NCBI GenBank assembly: GCA_964353855.1 | Contig: CAYGWX010000062.1 | Span: forward strand, 1-15,267 | DNA from: CAYGWX01 sp964353855 [NCBI: uncultured bacterium] | Lineage (GTDB): Bacteria; Edwardsbacteria; CAYGWX01 | Direction of reading: 5' to 3' | DNA length: 15,267 bases | In this document: piece after piece, positions 1 through 6,437 of the stretch | Numbering within the stretch: position 1 is the stretch's first letter | Layout: each line of letters opens with the position of its first letter | Translations under genes and position numbers: made by a program | Notes under the pieces: generated by a model | What the model saw: the letters and a program-made list of their open reading frames with translations, nothing else | Database searches by the model: none | What the model was told of the DNA's origin: nothing

Positions 1-48
1 TGGCTATTATACCACAACTTTCCTCAGGTCCAGTCCTAACGGGGGCCG
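1..48. mobile_element. Probable IS3-like insertion sequence terminal end (body lies left of the window)
   Basis: On the minus strand, bases 47-28 read GGCCCCCGTTAGGACTGGAC and are followed inward by GTTGTGG (18-12). The right edge of the window carries GGCCCCCGTTA, CTGGAC and GTTGTGG in the same order, on the plus strand, with the same nine-base gap between the last two blocks. This style of terminus (run of C, GTTA, CTGGAC) is familiar from IS3-family ends. Both copies read outward from the window, so the element body would lie beyond base 1. No transposase is visible, so the family is inferred. A TATAAT on the minus strand at 11-6 could be a promoter inside the element. Confidence 0.4.
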
Positions 49-104
49 AAACGGAGTCCGTCTCCTTTAGTCAGACAAACCAGGTAGTTCCGTTTGCGGA
101 TACG

Positions 105-824
105 GTGGATTACTTAGTTAAACATTGCAATCAAATAAGGAGGGAAAAATCATCGGATTCACATGTTAAAGCCCTTAAATTGACAATAAAAACCCTTAGC
201 CGGCTTGCCTCGAAGCAGGCAACCGAAGTACATACAATGCGTATGGCCGTATCAAATGCGATAAGGAAAGATAAACACCTTTGGGATTTAGGCTGCGAAT
301 TGGCCGATCAGGGCAGGCACGCGGCAGCCGAGGCGCTATTTGAGAAATATATTGAAATAAACCCTTATGATGCCGAGGCGCACTTCAACCTCGGGCATGT
401 GCATGGAGTGCAGGGGAAGCTTGAGGAGGCGATAAAGGAATACCGCGAGGCCATCCGCCTGAAGCCGGACGATGCCGATGCGCACAACAACCTCGGGGTG
501 GTGCTCAAGCAGAAGGGCGAGACCGAGGGGGCAATAAAGGAATACCGGGCAGCCATCCGCCTGAAGCCGGACAAGGCCAATGCGCACTACAACCTCGGGA
601 ATGCGCTTAGGAAGAAAGGTGAGACCGGGGTGGCAATAAAGGAATACCGCGAAGCCATCCGCCTAAAGCCGGACTATGCCTTGGCTCTTTTTGAATTGGC
701 TACGATATTGGACCTTAAAGGACAGGGGAAGGAAGCGCGGAGGTATTGGGTGAGAGCTTTGGTGGCAGAGAAGAGACCTGAGCGGGTGGCGCGGATCAAG
801 GCGCGCCTCGCGGAGCCCCGCTAA
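105..824 (+). CDS. Tetratricopeptide (TPR) repeat protein
   Basis: A 239-residue soluble protein with about five tandem 34-residue TPR units from residue 58 to 225. The central three share the pattern AHxNLG...AIKEYREAIRLKPD, ending in the typical helix-breaking proline. TPR superhelices act as protein-protein docking surfaces; the partner cannot be told from sequence. No signal peptide or membrane segment is seen. The three central repeats are nearly identical at the DNA level with an exact 102-base period (429, 531, 633), which points to recent internal duplication. The start is unsettled: GTG at 105 lacks a clear ribosome binding site, and ATG at 237 or 243 would drop an AT-richer, less typical N-terminus of about 44 residues. 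The next gene is 385 bases away, so no operon partner is evident. Confidence 0.85.
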   Translation: MDYLVKHCNQIRREKSSDSHVKALKLTIKTLSRLASKQATEVHTMRMAVSNAIRKDKHLWDLGCELADQGRHAAAEALFEKYIEINPYDAEAHFNLGHVHGVQGKLEEAIKEYREAIRLKPDDADAHNNLGVVLKQKGETEGAIKEYRAAIRLKPDKANAHYNLGNALRKKGETGVAIKEYREAIRLKPDYALALFELATILDLKGQGKEARRYWVRALVAEKRPERVARIKARLAEPR

Positions 825-888
825 GTCCCCGCCAAGCCGGGGCAGGCGGAGGGAGGATGCTTGACGGCGGAGGTAGTTACCTTTCCCG

Positions 889-1143
889 TTAAGCAGGTTG
901 CCTGGGCGGCTTGGCAGGCGTCCTCGGACGCTTAGCAGACCGCCTGAGTCTCTGAGCAGACTGCCTCGGGGGCTTAGCAGGGTGCCTCTGCCGTTCAGGA
1001 GACTGCCTGGGGCTCTTCGCAGACTGCCTGAGTCGTTTCGCAGACTGCCTGAGGCTCTTAGTAACGTGCCTCTGTCGCTTAGCAGACTGCCTCTGTCTCT
1101 TAGTGGGTGTTTTCACCCACTTATCAGATGCGTTGAGTTTCAC
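889..1143 (-). CDS. Doubtful small basic heptad-repeat protein encoded by the 21-bp array
   Basis: If translated, this gives 84 residues: a short non-repeat lead (about 14 residues) followed by ten heptads of the type KRLRQSA, with arginine at the fourth position in every copy and lysine at the first in most. Such lysine/arginine/alanine/proline-rich tails resemble nucleic-acid-binding tails (histone H1-like), but low complexity makes this weak. Against it: the start is GTG without a Shine-Dalgarno sequence, no convincing promoter lies upstream on this strand, and the opposite strand is equally open because the repeat length is divisible by three. It is listed so that it can be tested, not because expression is supported. 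Confidence 0.2.
   Translation of the reverse strand: MKLNASDKWVKTPTKRQRQSAKRQRHVTKSLRQSAKRLRQSAKSPRQSPERQRHPAKPPRQSAQRLRRSAKRPRTPAKPPRQPA
897..1106. repeat. Tandem array of ten 21-bp units
   Basis: Ten contiguous 21-base units start at 897, 918, 939, 960, 981, 1002, 1023, 1044, 1065 and 1086, with consensus close to ACTGCCTGNGTCGCTTAGCAG. Two decayed units continue in register to 1148. CCT at unit positions 5-7 is invariant. Junctions create the short dyad GCAGACTGC, perfect at 956-964, 1019-1027, 1040-1048 and 1082-1090. As 21 is a multiple of three, both strands stay open: minus strand 1143-889 (GTG start) would give an 84-residue very basic protein of KRLRQSA heptads, and plus strand 898-1164 (TTG start) LPESLSR heptads. 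Neither has a ribosome binding site, so I annotate the array as DNA repeat. The array dominates the 385-base stretch between the TPR gene and the next gene. Confidence 0.85.
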
Positions 1144-1197
1144 AACAGTCGTACGGCGTCATAAAGTGTATCATTAACCAAATCAACCACTTACAAA

Positions 1198-1204
1198 GAG
1201 GAGG
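1198..1204 (+). promoter_or_regulatory. Strong ribosome binding site for the 241-residue protein
   Basis: AGAGGAGG-type Shine-Dalgarno sequence ending five bases before the ATG at 1210. It fixes the start and shows that this unrecognised gene is likely translated. Confidence 0.8.
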
Positions 1205-1209
1205 TCAAA

Positions 1210-1935
1210 ATGGTACCACTGCCTGACGACATCCAGCCCCCGCCGACTGAAAGAAAACGGGCTCCAAGGGGGATGGGCTACAAGCTGGGCCAGATGCGGG
1301 TGTTTGTGTCCAACGCCCTGAACCCGGAGATCCAGCTCCGGATCGCGCCCCAGGGCTACGGGCCGCCGAAGATCGCCCAGGGGAATACGCTGTGGATGGC
1401 CGCGGCCCAGAAGTACGACCGGAATCTGGTCCTGGAGGGGGAGTCGGAGCGCAAGACGAAGCTCCTCTACGACACCTGGAAGGCCGTGGACAAGAAGTGG
1501 TCGCTCTTCGTGGACGCCTGCTATGCTACGATGCGGGAAAGGCGGGACCTGCTGGATGCTTTGGGCCTGGTGCCCCGGGCTCCGGCCACGAAATCTTTCC
1601 CCTATTTCGTGAACCGGGCGAGGTCGGCTTATGAAGTGGCGCTGGCTACGCCGGAGATTCTGGGCTTCTTAGCCGGGCGGGGCTATCCGGTGGATCGCTT
1701 GAACGCGGAGCGGATGGACATCCAGCAGCTCATCGCGTTCAACGACGCCCAGGAGGCGGCCAAGGGACTGGCCCAGGCCTCCACGCACGATCTGAAGGCC
1801 TCGATGGACACGATGTGGCGCTGGTACGAGGACGGGGCGATGATGGCCCGCCGGGCCCTGCGCGACCGGCACGACCTGCTGGAGATGCTGGGCATCCTGG
1901 CCAGGGAGAGGAAGAGGAAGAAGAAGCCGGTGTAA
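1210..1935 (+). CDS. Uncharacterised protein with two 84-residue tandem domain copies
   Basis: I do not recognise this 241-residue protein. It has no signal peptide and no membrane segment, and is predicted by eye to be mostly helical. It contains an internal duplication: residues 38-121 and 147-230 align over 84 positions without any gap. Both begin with (N/T)PEI, share a GY pair at unit position 12-13, and end with R-x-R-x-DLL-x-x-LG. A 25-residue linker separates the copies. The N-terminus is proline-rich and basic, and the last eleven residues are a strongly basic tail (ERKRKKK), which could bind nucleic acid or anionic surfaces. The ATG follows a strong AGGAGG site. It stands alone: a repeat array lies upstream, and a simple repeat plus a large hairpin lies downstream. 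Function unknown. Confidence 0.8.
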   Translation: MVPLPDDIQPPPTERKRAPRGMGYKLGQMRVFVSNALNPEIQLRIAPQGYGPPKIAQGNTLWMAAAQKYDRNLVLEGESERKTKLLYDTWKAVDKKWSLFVDACYATMRERRDLLDALGLVPRAPATKSFPYFVNRARSAYEVALATPEILGFLAGRGYPVDRLNAERMDIQQLIAFNDAQEAAKGLAQASTHDLKASMDTMWRWYEDGAMMARRALRDRHDLLEMLGILARERKRKKKPV

Positions 1936-1963
1936 CGGAAACGGCGCAGCAAAACAGAACGAC

Positions 1964-1995
1964 CGTTGTTGGTTTTTTGTTTTTGGCCAACAACG
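1964..1995 (+). terminator. Possible weak terminator: 9-bp inverted repeat with T-rich loop
   Basis: CGTTGTTGG (1964-1972) pairs with CCAACAACG (1987-1995). The loop is T-rich (runs at 1973-1978 and 1980-1984). It lies 28 bases after the stop of the unknown gene. The T run inside the loop rather than after the stem makes termination uncertain. Confidence 0.3.
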
Positions 1996-2016
1996 AACAA
2001 CCAACAACCAACAACC
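1989..2016. repeat. Four tandem copies of a 7-bp unit AACAACC
   Basis: Four contiguous 7-base units (AACAACG once, then AACAACC three times). The upstream TTGTTGG at 1966-1972 is complementary to any of them, so alternative hairpins are possible. It fills the gap between the weak inverted repeat and the strong hairpin at 2017. Confidence 0.8.
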
Positions 2017-2065
2017 GAGGGGGCTCCGGTCCCGATAAATCGGGATCTTCGACCGGAGCCCCCTC
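2017..2065 (+). terminator. Long GC-rich hairpin, probable terminator
   Basis: The arms GAGGGGGCTCCGGT (2017-2030) and ACCGGAGCCCCCTC (2052-2065) are perfectly complementary, extendable by the 2031/2051 pair. An inner alternative stem CCCGAT/ATCGGG (2031-2036, 2039-2044) is also present. There is no long T tract; the stem runs directly into TTGACA. It shares the core GGGGCTCCG/CGGAGCCCC with the hairpin at 3420-3443. Confidence 0.6.
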
Positions 2066-2095
2066 TTGACACGGCCTTGCGGGATGTGGTAATGT
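2066..2095 (+). promoter_or_regulatory. Possible sigma-70-type promoter for the Ycf48-like gene
   Basis: TTGACA (2066-2071) is a perfect -35 box and begins at the base after the hairpin. The -10 is weaker: TAATGT at 2090-2095, with an 18-base spacer and an extended TGG in front (2087-2089). The gene starts at 2178, giving a leader of about 75 bases. Confidence 0.4.
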
Positions 2096-2177
2096 GTTGC
2101 CAGGGTATCACAATGCAGCCTGCCGAGCCGCCTGGCCAGGCCTTCGAGAAACCCAAAAGGATAGGAGGAAGACAGAA

Positions 2178-3395
2178 ATGAAACGGTTAATGTTCTCTCG
2201 TCTCGTTCTCTGCGTCCTTTGCGGAGCAGGCATCACCCTACTGCCCGGCCTCGCCTCTGCTGGCTGGGCCCCCCAGACCTCGGGCACAACCAATGATCTT
2301 CGCTCCGTCCATTTCCCGGAGAATGGCTCCACCGGGTATGCCGTGGGGGATTCGGGCACCATCCTGAGGACCCTGACCGGGGGAGCGAGCTGGGTCCGCC
2401 CGACCTCGGGCACGACCAATGACCTTTACTCTGTCCATTTCCCGGTGAATGGCATCACCGGGTATGCCGTGGGGTCTGTTGGCACCATCCTGAAGACCAC
2501 GAACGCGGGAGGGAGCTGGACGGCCCTGCCCGCGGGCACAATCAATTATTCCTCTGTCCATTTCCCCAGGAATGACACCGGGTATGTCGTGGGTGCTTAT
2601 GGCTACATCCGGAAGACCACGAATGGGGGAACGAGCTGGGTCACCCAGACCTCTGACTCAGGCTCTTTCTACCTCTCTGTCCATTTCCCCGTGGATGCGC
2701 AAACCGGGTATGTCACGGGGAGAGTTAGCACCTTTGGAATCGTCCGGAAGACCACGAACGGGGGAGCGAACTGGGTCGATCTAACGACTTCATCTCAATT
2801 TCTTCGCTCCGTCCATTTCCCGGTAAATGCCTCCACCGGGTATGTCGTGGGGAGTGGCGGCACCATCTTGAAGACCACGAATGGGGGAGCGAACTGGGTC
2901 ACCCAGACCTCGGGCACAACCTCGACTCTTCAGTCTGTTTATTTCCCCGTGGATGCACAAACCGGGTATGTCGTGGGGAGTGGTGGCGCCATCCTGAAGA
3001 CCACGAACGGGGGGGCGGCCTGGACCCCCCAGCCCTCAGGCACAACCGAATGGCTTTACTCTGTCCATTTCCCGGTGGATGCCCAGACCGGGTATGCCGT
3101 GGGGAGAAATGGCACCATCATCAAGACCACGGATGGGGGGAGCGGGGTGGAGGAGGAAAATAAAGGGTTCGAGGGGCCGAGGGTTCAAGGGGTCAAGGTA
3201 ACGCCCAACCCTTTTTCCTCATTCGCCACCCTTCCCGGGCATGAAGCCGAGGGGTTCAGCCTCTACGACGTCTCCGGGAGGAAGGTCGGGACCTACCGGG
3301 GCGAACGGATCGGGGAGGGGCTGGCGCCGGGGGTCTACTTCCTGCGTTCTTCGGATAGCAAAGACATGCCCCTGCGGGTTGTGAAGGTGAGGTAA
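2178..3395 (+). CDS. Exported Ycf48-like repeat protein with type IX secretion-style C-terminal domain
   Basis: The 405-residue product starts at ATG 2178, five to ten bases after an AGGAGG site at 2163; an in-frame extension back to 2094 is possible but lacks this site and would bury the signal peptide. Residues 1-28 are a typical signal peptide (basic start, hydrophobic core, ASA before glycine). Then come seven repeats of about 43-48 residues, each with SVHFPV(D/N), TGYxVG, GTILKTTNGG and W, the signature of Ycf48/BNR-like beta-propeller blades. Residues 339-405 form a tail with TPNPF, FSLYDVSGRKV and GLAPGVYFL(R), typical of type IX (Por) sorting domains. Such proteins are carried across the outer membrane and released or anchored; the secretion machinery itself is not in the window. 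Ligand or role is unknown. The gene lies between two related hairpins. Confidence 0.85.
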   Translation: MKRLMFSRLVLCVLCGAGITLLPGLASAGWAPQTSGTTNDLRSVHFPENGSTGYAVGDSGTILRTLTGGASWVRPTSGTTNDLYSVHFPVNGITGYAVGSVGTILKTTNAGGSWTALPAGTINYSSVHFPRNDTGYVVGAYGYIRKTTNGGTSWVTQTSDSGSFYLSVHFPVDAQTGYVTGRVSTFGIVRKTTNGGANWVDLTTSSQFLRSVHFPVNASTGYVVGSGGTILKTTNGGANWVTQTSGTTSTLQSVYFPVDAQTGYVVGSGGAILKTTNGGAAWTPQPSGTTEWLYSVHFPVDAQTGYAVGRNGTIIKTTDGGSGVEEENKGFEGPRVQGVKVTPNPFSSFATLPGHEAEGFSLYDVSGRKVGTYRGERIGEGLAPGVYFLRSSDSKDMPLRVVKVR

Positions 3396-3419
3396 GCCAG
3401 AAGAAAACCAAACCAAGAT

Positions 3420-3443
3420 GGGGCTCCGAGAAGTCGGAGCCCC
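3420..3443 (+). terminator. Hairpin terminator after the Ycf48-like gene
   Basis: GGGGCTCCGA (3420-3429), loop GAAG, TCGGAGCCCC (3434-3443): a perfect 10-bp stem, 25 bases after the stop codon. It is followed by TTGCATT rather than a full T tract, and that sequence also serves as the -35 box of the next promoter. Confidence 0.65.
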
Positions 3444-3473
3444 TTGCATTGGGGCTTGGGTTTAGGGTATAAT
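3444..3473 (+). promoter_or_regulatory. Promoter for hisI-hisG
   Basis: TTGCAT (3444-3449), 18-base spacer, perfect TATAAT (3468-3473). Transcription would start about 3480, only some four bases before the hisI ATG at 3484, so the message would be nearly leaderless. Confidence 0.6.
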
Positions 3474-3483
3474 CACCGGAATT

Positions 3484-3867
3484 ATGGTTAAGCTTTATTT
3501 CGGAAAGCTGGGCGGGCTGGTGCCCGCCGTCATCCAGGACTGGCGCTCGGGTGAGGTCCTGATGCTGGGCTTCATGAACCAACAGGCCTTCAAAAAAACC
3601 CTGGAGACCGGCAAAGTTCACTTCTGGAGCCGCTCCCGCAAAGCGCTGTGGATGAAGGGTGAGACCTCCCGTCACGTACAGCTGGTGAAGGAGGTCCTGG
3701 TGGACTGCGACCGGGACGCCTTGGTCGTCAAAGTGGCGCAGAAGGGCGGAGCGGCCTGTCACGGAGGCTACCGCTCCTGCTTCTATCGCAGGGTCGCCAA
3801 GAAAGGCCTGATCCTGATCTGTAAAAAGAAGGTCTTCGACCCGGAGAAGGTGTATAAGAAGGATTAA
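3484..3867 (+). CDS. hisI: Phosphoribosyl-AMP cyclohydrolase
   Basis: HisI opens the purine ring of phosphoribosyl-AMP, the third step of histidine synthesis, in the cytoplasm. The 127-residue length fits the monofunctional enzyme; no HisE pyrophosphohydrolase domain is fused. Conserved elements are visible in order: LMLGFMN (26-32), HFWSRSR (46-52), LWMKGETS (55-62), the metal-binding DCDRD (74-78), and the zinc cysteines Cys75, Cys92 (ACHGG) and Cys99 (SCF). Residue 63 is Arg where Gly is more usual in the GETSG motif, a mild deviation. The ATG has no Shine-Dalgarno sequence but lies just after a TATAAT box, so translation may be leaderless. hisG follows after 32 bases, presumably on the same transcript. 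Confidence 0.93.
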   Translation: MVKLYFGKLGGLVPAVIQDWRSGEVLMLGFMNQQAFKKTLETGKVHFWSRSRKALWMKGETSRHVQLVKEVLVDCDRDALVVKVAQKGGAACHGGYRSCFYRRVAKKGLILICKKKVFDPEKVYKKD

Positions 3868-3899
3868 TGGTCAGTGTTTAAATTCTCAGTGAGGTTTTT

Positions 3900-4769
3900 A
3901 TGAAGTTAAAGCTGGGCATTCCCAAAGGCAGCCTGGAGGAGGCCACGATCCGGCTGTTCAAGAAGGCGGGGTACGAGATAAGGGTCGGGGAACGGTCTTA
4001 CTACCCGGAGATAGATGACCCGGAGATCGAGTGCCTGCTGGTGCGGGCCCAGGAGATGGCCCGCTACGTGGAGCACGGGACCCTGGACTGCGGGATCACG
4101 GGCAAGGACTGGATCGTGGAGTGCCGGGCGAAGGTGAGGGAGGTCGCGGAGCTGCACTATGCCAAACAAAGCAAGAGCCTGGTCCGCTGGGTCCTGGCCG
4201 TACCCGCGGATTCCAGGGTGAGGAGCGTCAAGGACCTTCAGGGCAAGACGATCGCCACCGAGGCTGTGAACCTGACCAAGGCGTTCCTGGCGAGACACAA
4301 GGTTAAAGCCGCGGTGGAGTTCTCCTGGGGTGCGACCGAGGTCAAGCCGCCGGAGCTGGCCGACGCTATTGTGGAGATCACCGAGACCGGCAGCTCGCTC
4401 CGAGCCAACAACCTGCGCATCGTGGCCGAGGTTATGCAGTCCACGCCCCGACTGATCATGAAACCCAAAGCCTACGAGAACGCCTGGAAGCGGAAGAAGG
4501 TGGAGGCCCTGGCGGTCCTCTTGCAGGGCGCGATAAACGCCGAGATGAAGGTCGGCCTGATGCTGAACGTGGACGAGAAACACCTGAAGAAGGTCGTCGC
4601 CCTGCTTCCCTCGCTGGAGGCGCCGACCTTGAACCCCCTGGCCGAGACCGGGTGGTATGCAATCAACACCATCGTGGACGAGCCGGTCGTCAGGGACTTG
4701 ATTCCGAAGCTGAAAAATGCCGGAGGCACCGGCATCGTGGAGTATCCCCTGAACAAGGTCATCTTCTGA
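3900..4769 (+). CDS. hisG: ATP phosphoribosyltransferase, long regulatory form
   Basis: HisG joins ATP and PRPP in the first committed step of histidine synthesis. The 289-residue length and a C-terminal ACT-like domain (about 215-289, with VGLMLNV, the LPSLEAPT segment, GWYAINTIV and [11 protein letters not shown]) mark the long, hexameric form that is feedback-inhibited by histidine and needs no HisZ. The N-terminal IPKGSL (7-12) and the PRPP-binding stretch [18 protein letters not shown] (155-172) are present. The ATG at 3900 is preceded by GAGG about seven bases upstream. It is the second gene of a hisI-hisG unit; the other histidine genes are not here. No clear terminator follows before the next promoter at 4774. 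Confidence 0.95.
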   Translation: MKLKLGIPKGSLEEATIRLFKKAGYEIRVGERSYYPEIDDPEIECLLVRAQEMARYVEHGTLDCGITGKDWIVECRAKVREVAELHYAKQSKSLVRWVLAVPADSRVRSVKDLQGKTIATEAVNLTKAFLARHKVKAAVEFSWGATEVKPPELADAIVEITETGSSLRANNLRIVAEVMQSTPRLIMKPKAYENAWKRKKVEALAVLLQGAINAEMKVGLMLNVDEKHLKKVVALLPSLEAPTLNPLAETGWYAINTIVDEPVVRDLIPKLKNAGGTGIVEYPLNKVIF

Positions 4770-4773
4770 CGGC

Positions 4774-4803
4774 TTGACAGCGGGGGAGTCCTTATGTTAA
4801 AAT
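4774..4803 (+). promoter_or_regulatory. Strong extended -10 promoter for the outer-membrane barrel gene
   Basis: Perfect TTGACA (4774-4779), 18-base spacer, TGTTAAAAT (extended -10 with TAAAAT at 4798-4803). The start site would be near 4810, leaving a leader of about 38 bases with AAGGGAGGAG at 4832-4841 before the ATG at 4848. Confidence 0.7.
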
Positions 4804-4847
4804 TCAAGCTGTTACAATATCCGTTCACCTTAAGGGAGGAGAGGGCG

Positions 4848-5522
4848 ATGAAGGCTTGGACAGTGGTTTTGGCGGCAGTCCTGGTAGGGGCGGCGAGTGT
4901 TTCAGCCGGGCAGTACGGGGCGGGGTTCTGGGTCGGGCACCGGTCGATCACGATCACCTCGGCTTCGACGTCGGCATTGACGACGATCAATCCCGGAATC
5001 CTGGAGCTCGGCGGTCAGGTCACCTGGCAGGCCATGGAGCATCTCGCCCTGCGGGGTTCGGTTGGCTACAATACCGGCAGCTACACCTATAAGATCATCG
5101 ATAATGACAACGGCTTCGTGACCACGACGGAGCAAAAGCATTCCTTCTCGGGGTTTCCCATCGAGCTCAACCTCCTGCCGACGTTCAAGGTCGGGGACAA
5201 ACTCACATTCCGGGCGGGCGGGGGGTTTGCCTACCATTCCTATTCTGACAAATATACCTCCACCCATACCACGGGAGGTGGCGTCACCACCACCACGACC
5301 TTTCCCACGGCCAAGACCTCGGGCTTCGGCTCTCAGTTCCTGCTCTGCAGCGAGGCCAAAATATCGAATAACCTGGGCGTCGAGATGCAGTACAAGAAGG
5401 ACGCAGGCAGCATGAACTTCTCATGGAACTACCCCTTAGGACCAGGTGAGACCGTCGAGACGAAGGCGACTTTCGGAGGATCTTCGGATACCTACCGCAT
5501 CGGTCTGACCTTCGGCTTTTAA
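4848..5522 (+). CDS. Small outer-membrane beta-barrel protein
   Basis: The 224-residue product starts at ATG 4848, chosen for the strong ribosome site just upstream and because it places a signal peptide (residues 1-20, ending SVSA) at the N-terminus; the upstream in-frame ATG at 4794 overlaps the promoter. The mature part has alternating polar/hydrophobic strands rich in Gly, Thr and aromatics (for example LALRGSVGYNTGSYTYK, KLTFRAGGGFAYHSY) and ends YRIGLTFGF, with the C-terminal phenylalanine that serves as the barrel-assembly signal. It resembles OmpW/OprF-like or general outer-membrane-barrel porin-fold families with about eight strands. A threonine-rich loop at about 140-155 is probably exposed. 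The gene is monocistronic, with its own promoter and terminator. Confidence 0.75.
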   Translation: MKAWTVVLAAVLVGAASVSAGQYGAGFWVGHRSITITSASTSALTTINPGILELGGQVTWQAMEHLALRGSVGYNTGSYTYKIIDNDNGFVTTTEQKHSFSGFPIELNLLPTFKVGDKLTFRAGGGFAYHSYSDKYTSTHTTGGGVTTTTTFPTAKTSGFGSQFLLCSEAKISNNLGVEMQYKKDAGSMNFSWNYPLGPGETVETKATFGGSSDTYRIGLTFGF

Positions 5523-5531
5523 TTTAAAAAT

Positions 5532-5572
5532 AACCAAGAGGCGGGGCGCTTCGCGCCCCGCCTGGTTCTTTT
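5532..5572. terminator. Bidirectional rho-independent terminator between convergent genes
   Basis: GGCGGGGCGC (5540-5549) and GCGCCCCGCC (5553-5562) form a 10-bp stem with loop TTC. It is extended, after an AGA bulge, by AACCA/TGGTT (5532-5536, 5563-5567). CTTTT follows on the plus strand; on the minus strand TTGGTTATTTTTAAA follows. It serves the barrel gene (plus) and the phosphatase gene (minus). Confidence 0.85.
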
Positions 5573-5578
5573 ATAGGA

Positions 5579-6418
5579 TTAACCTTTAGGAAGGGGTAAT
5601 GAAAGGATGTTTTTCATCGCTCCATGGATGAAGCCGTTGGAGGCCAGGGTTTCCTGACCGTATATGGAGAAAGGGCTTCCCTGAAAATCAGACATCCTGC
5701 CTCCGGCCTCGGTAACCAGAAGGCTTCCCGCCGCCGTGTCCCAGGGGTGGAGCTTAAGCTCCCAGAAGCCGTCGAACCGTCCGCAGGCAAGATAGGCCAA
5801 ATCCAGAGCCGCGGAACCGTCACGGCGTACGGCCTGAGCATTCAAAATGAAATTTGTGAAATGGTCCAGGTTGTTGTCCGAGCAGGTGTGGACATCGTAA
5901 GCGAAGCCCGTTACCAAAAGGGCGCGGTCGAGGTTGCGAATCCTGGAAACGTACATCCTGTTCCGGTTCAAAACAGCTCCATGGCTCCTTTCGGCAGAAA
6001 ACATTTCTTTGCGGGCGGGATCGTAGATGACCCCGAGGACGATCTTCCCATCCCGCTCAAGGGCGATGGAGACGCAAAAGATGGGGTACCCATGAGCATA
6101 GTTCGTGGTCCCGTCCAAGGGATCAATGATCCACTTCGTATCGCCCTCCACGGCCGTGCCCTCTTCGGCTAGGATGCCGTAAGACGGAAAGGCCTTTAGG
6201 AGGCTGCATACGATGATCTGCTCCGCTTCCCGGTCAGCCTTGGTCACGAGGTTAATGCGGTCCTTGTAACGGATGTTCAGGGTCTTGCCGAAGTGCTTGA
6301 GCAGGATCGCTCCGGCCTGCTCGGCAGCGGTTGCGGCAATGTCAAGTTCTTTGCTCACAAGGTCTTGTTCATTAGGTAGGCAAAGAAAATCATACCACAG
6401 GGACGAGAGGGGAGTCAA
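5579..6418 (-). CDS. Inositol monophosphatase family protein (SuhB-like)
   Basis: A Mg-dependent sugar-phosphate phosphatase; likely substrates are inositol-1-phosphate, fructose-1,6-bisphosphate or a related phosphate. Catalytic elements are intact (numbering from the TTG start): EEG (85-87), WIIDPLDGTTN (96-106) with metal ligands Asp99 and Asp102, RRDGSAALDLAYLACGRFDGFWE (198-220) and HPWDTAAG (224-231) with Asp227. Length is normal. The start is uncertain: TTG at 6418 gives 279 residues, GTG at 6358 gives 259 and begins just before the conserved ELDIAATAAEQAG helix. Neither has a good ribosome site. It is transcribed divergently from the PpiD-like gene and ends at the shared terminator. 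The substrate cannot be chosen from sequence alone. Confidence 0.9.
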   Translation of the reverse strand: MTPLSSLWYDFLCLPNEQDLVSKELDIAATAAEQAGAILLKHFGKTLNIRYKDRINLVTKADREAEQIIVCSLLKAFPSYGILAEEGTAVEGDTKWIIDPLDGTTNYAHGYPIFCVSIALERDGKIVLGVIYDPARKEMFSAERSHGAVLNRNRMYVSRIRNLDRALLVTGFAYDVHTCSDNNLDHFTNFILNAQAVRRDGSAALDLAYLACGRFDGFWELKLHPWDTAAGSLLVTEAGGRMSDFQGSPFSIYGQETLASNGFIHGAMKNILSLPLPKG

Positions 6419-6437
6419 GAGAGGCCCCCATGGGCTC

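Noticed and set aside
825-860. Possible terminator after the TPR gene (CCCCG...CGGGG)
   Set aside because: Stem of about five pairs and no T tract; not convincing.
897-1106. CRISPR array
   Set aside because: The units are contiguous with no spacers, so it is a tandem repeat and not a CRISPR array.
1683-2156. Minus-strand open frame spanning the end of the unknown gene and the hairpin
   Set aside because: It crosses the hairpin and simple repeat, has Ser/Arg low complexity and overlaps a gene with a strong ribosome site on the plus strand.
3906-4583. Long open frame antisense to hisG
   Set aside because: It lies wholly within a clear hisG gene on the other strand, has low-complexity composition and matches no family. 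Open antisense frames are expected in GC-rich DNA.
5624-6172. Plus-strand open frame inside the phosphatase gene
   Set aside because: The minus-strand frame has intact catalytic motifs; the plus frame has none.
6358-6393. Short frame ATG...TGA overlapping the GTG 6358 of the phosphatase gene (possible leader peptide)
   Set aside because: Only about a dozen codons, no ribosome site and no attenuator structure seen.
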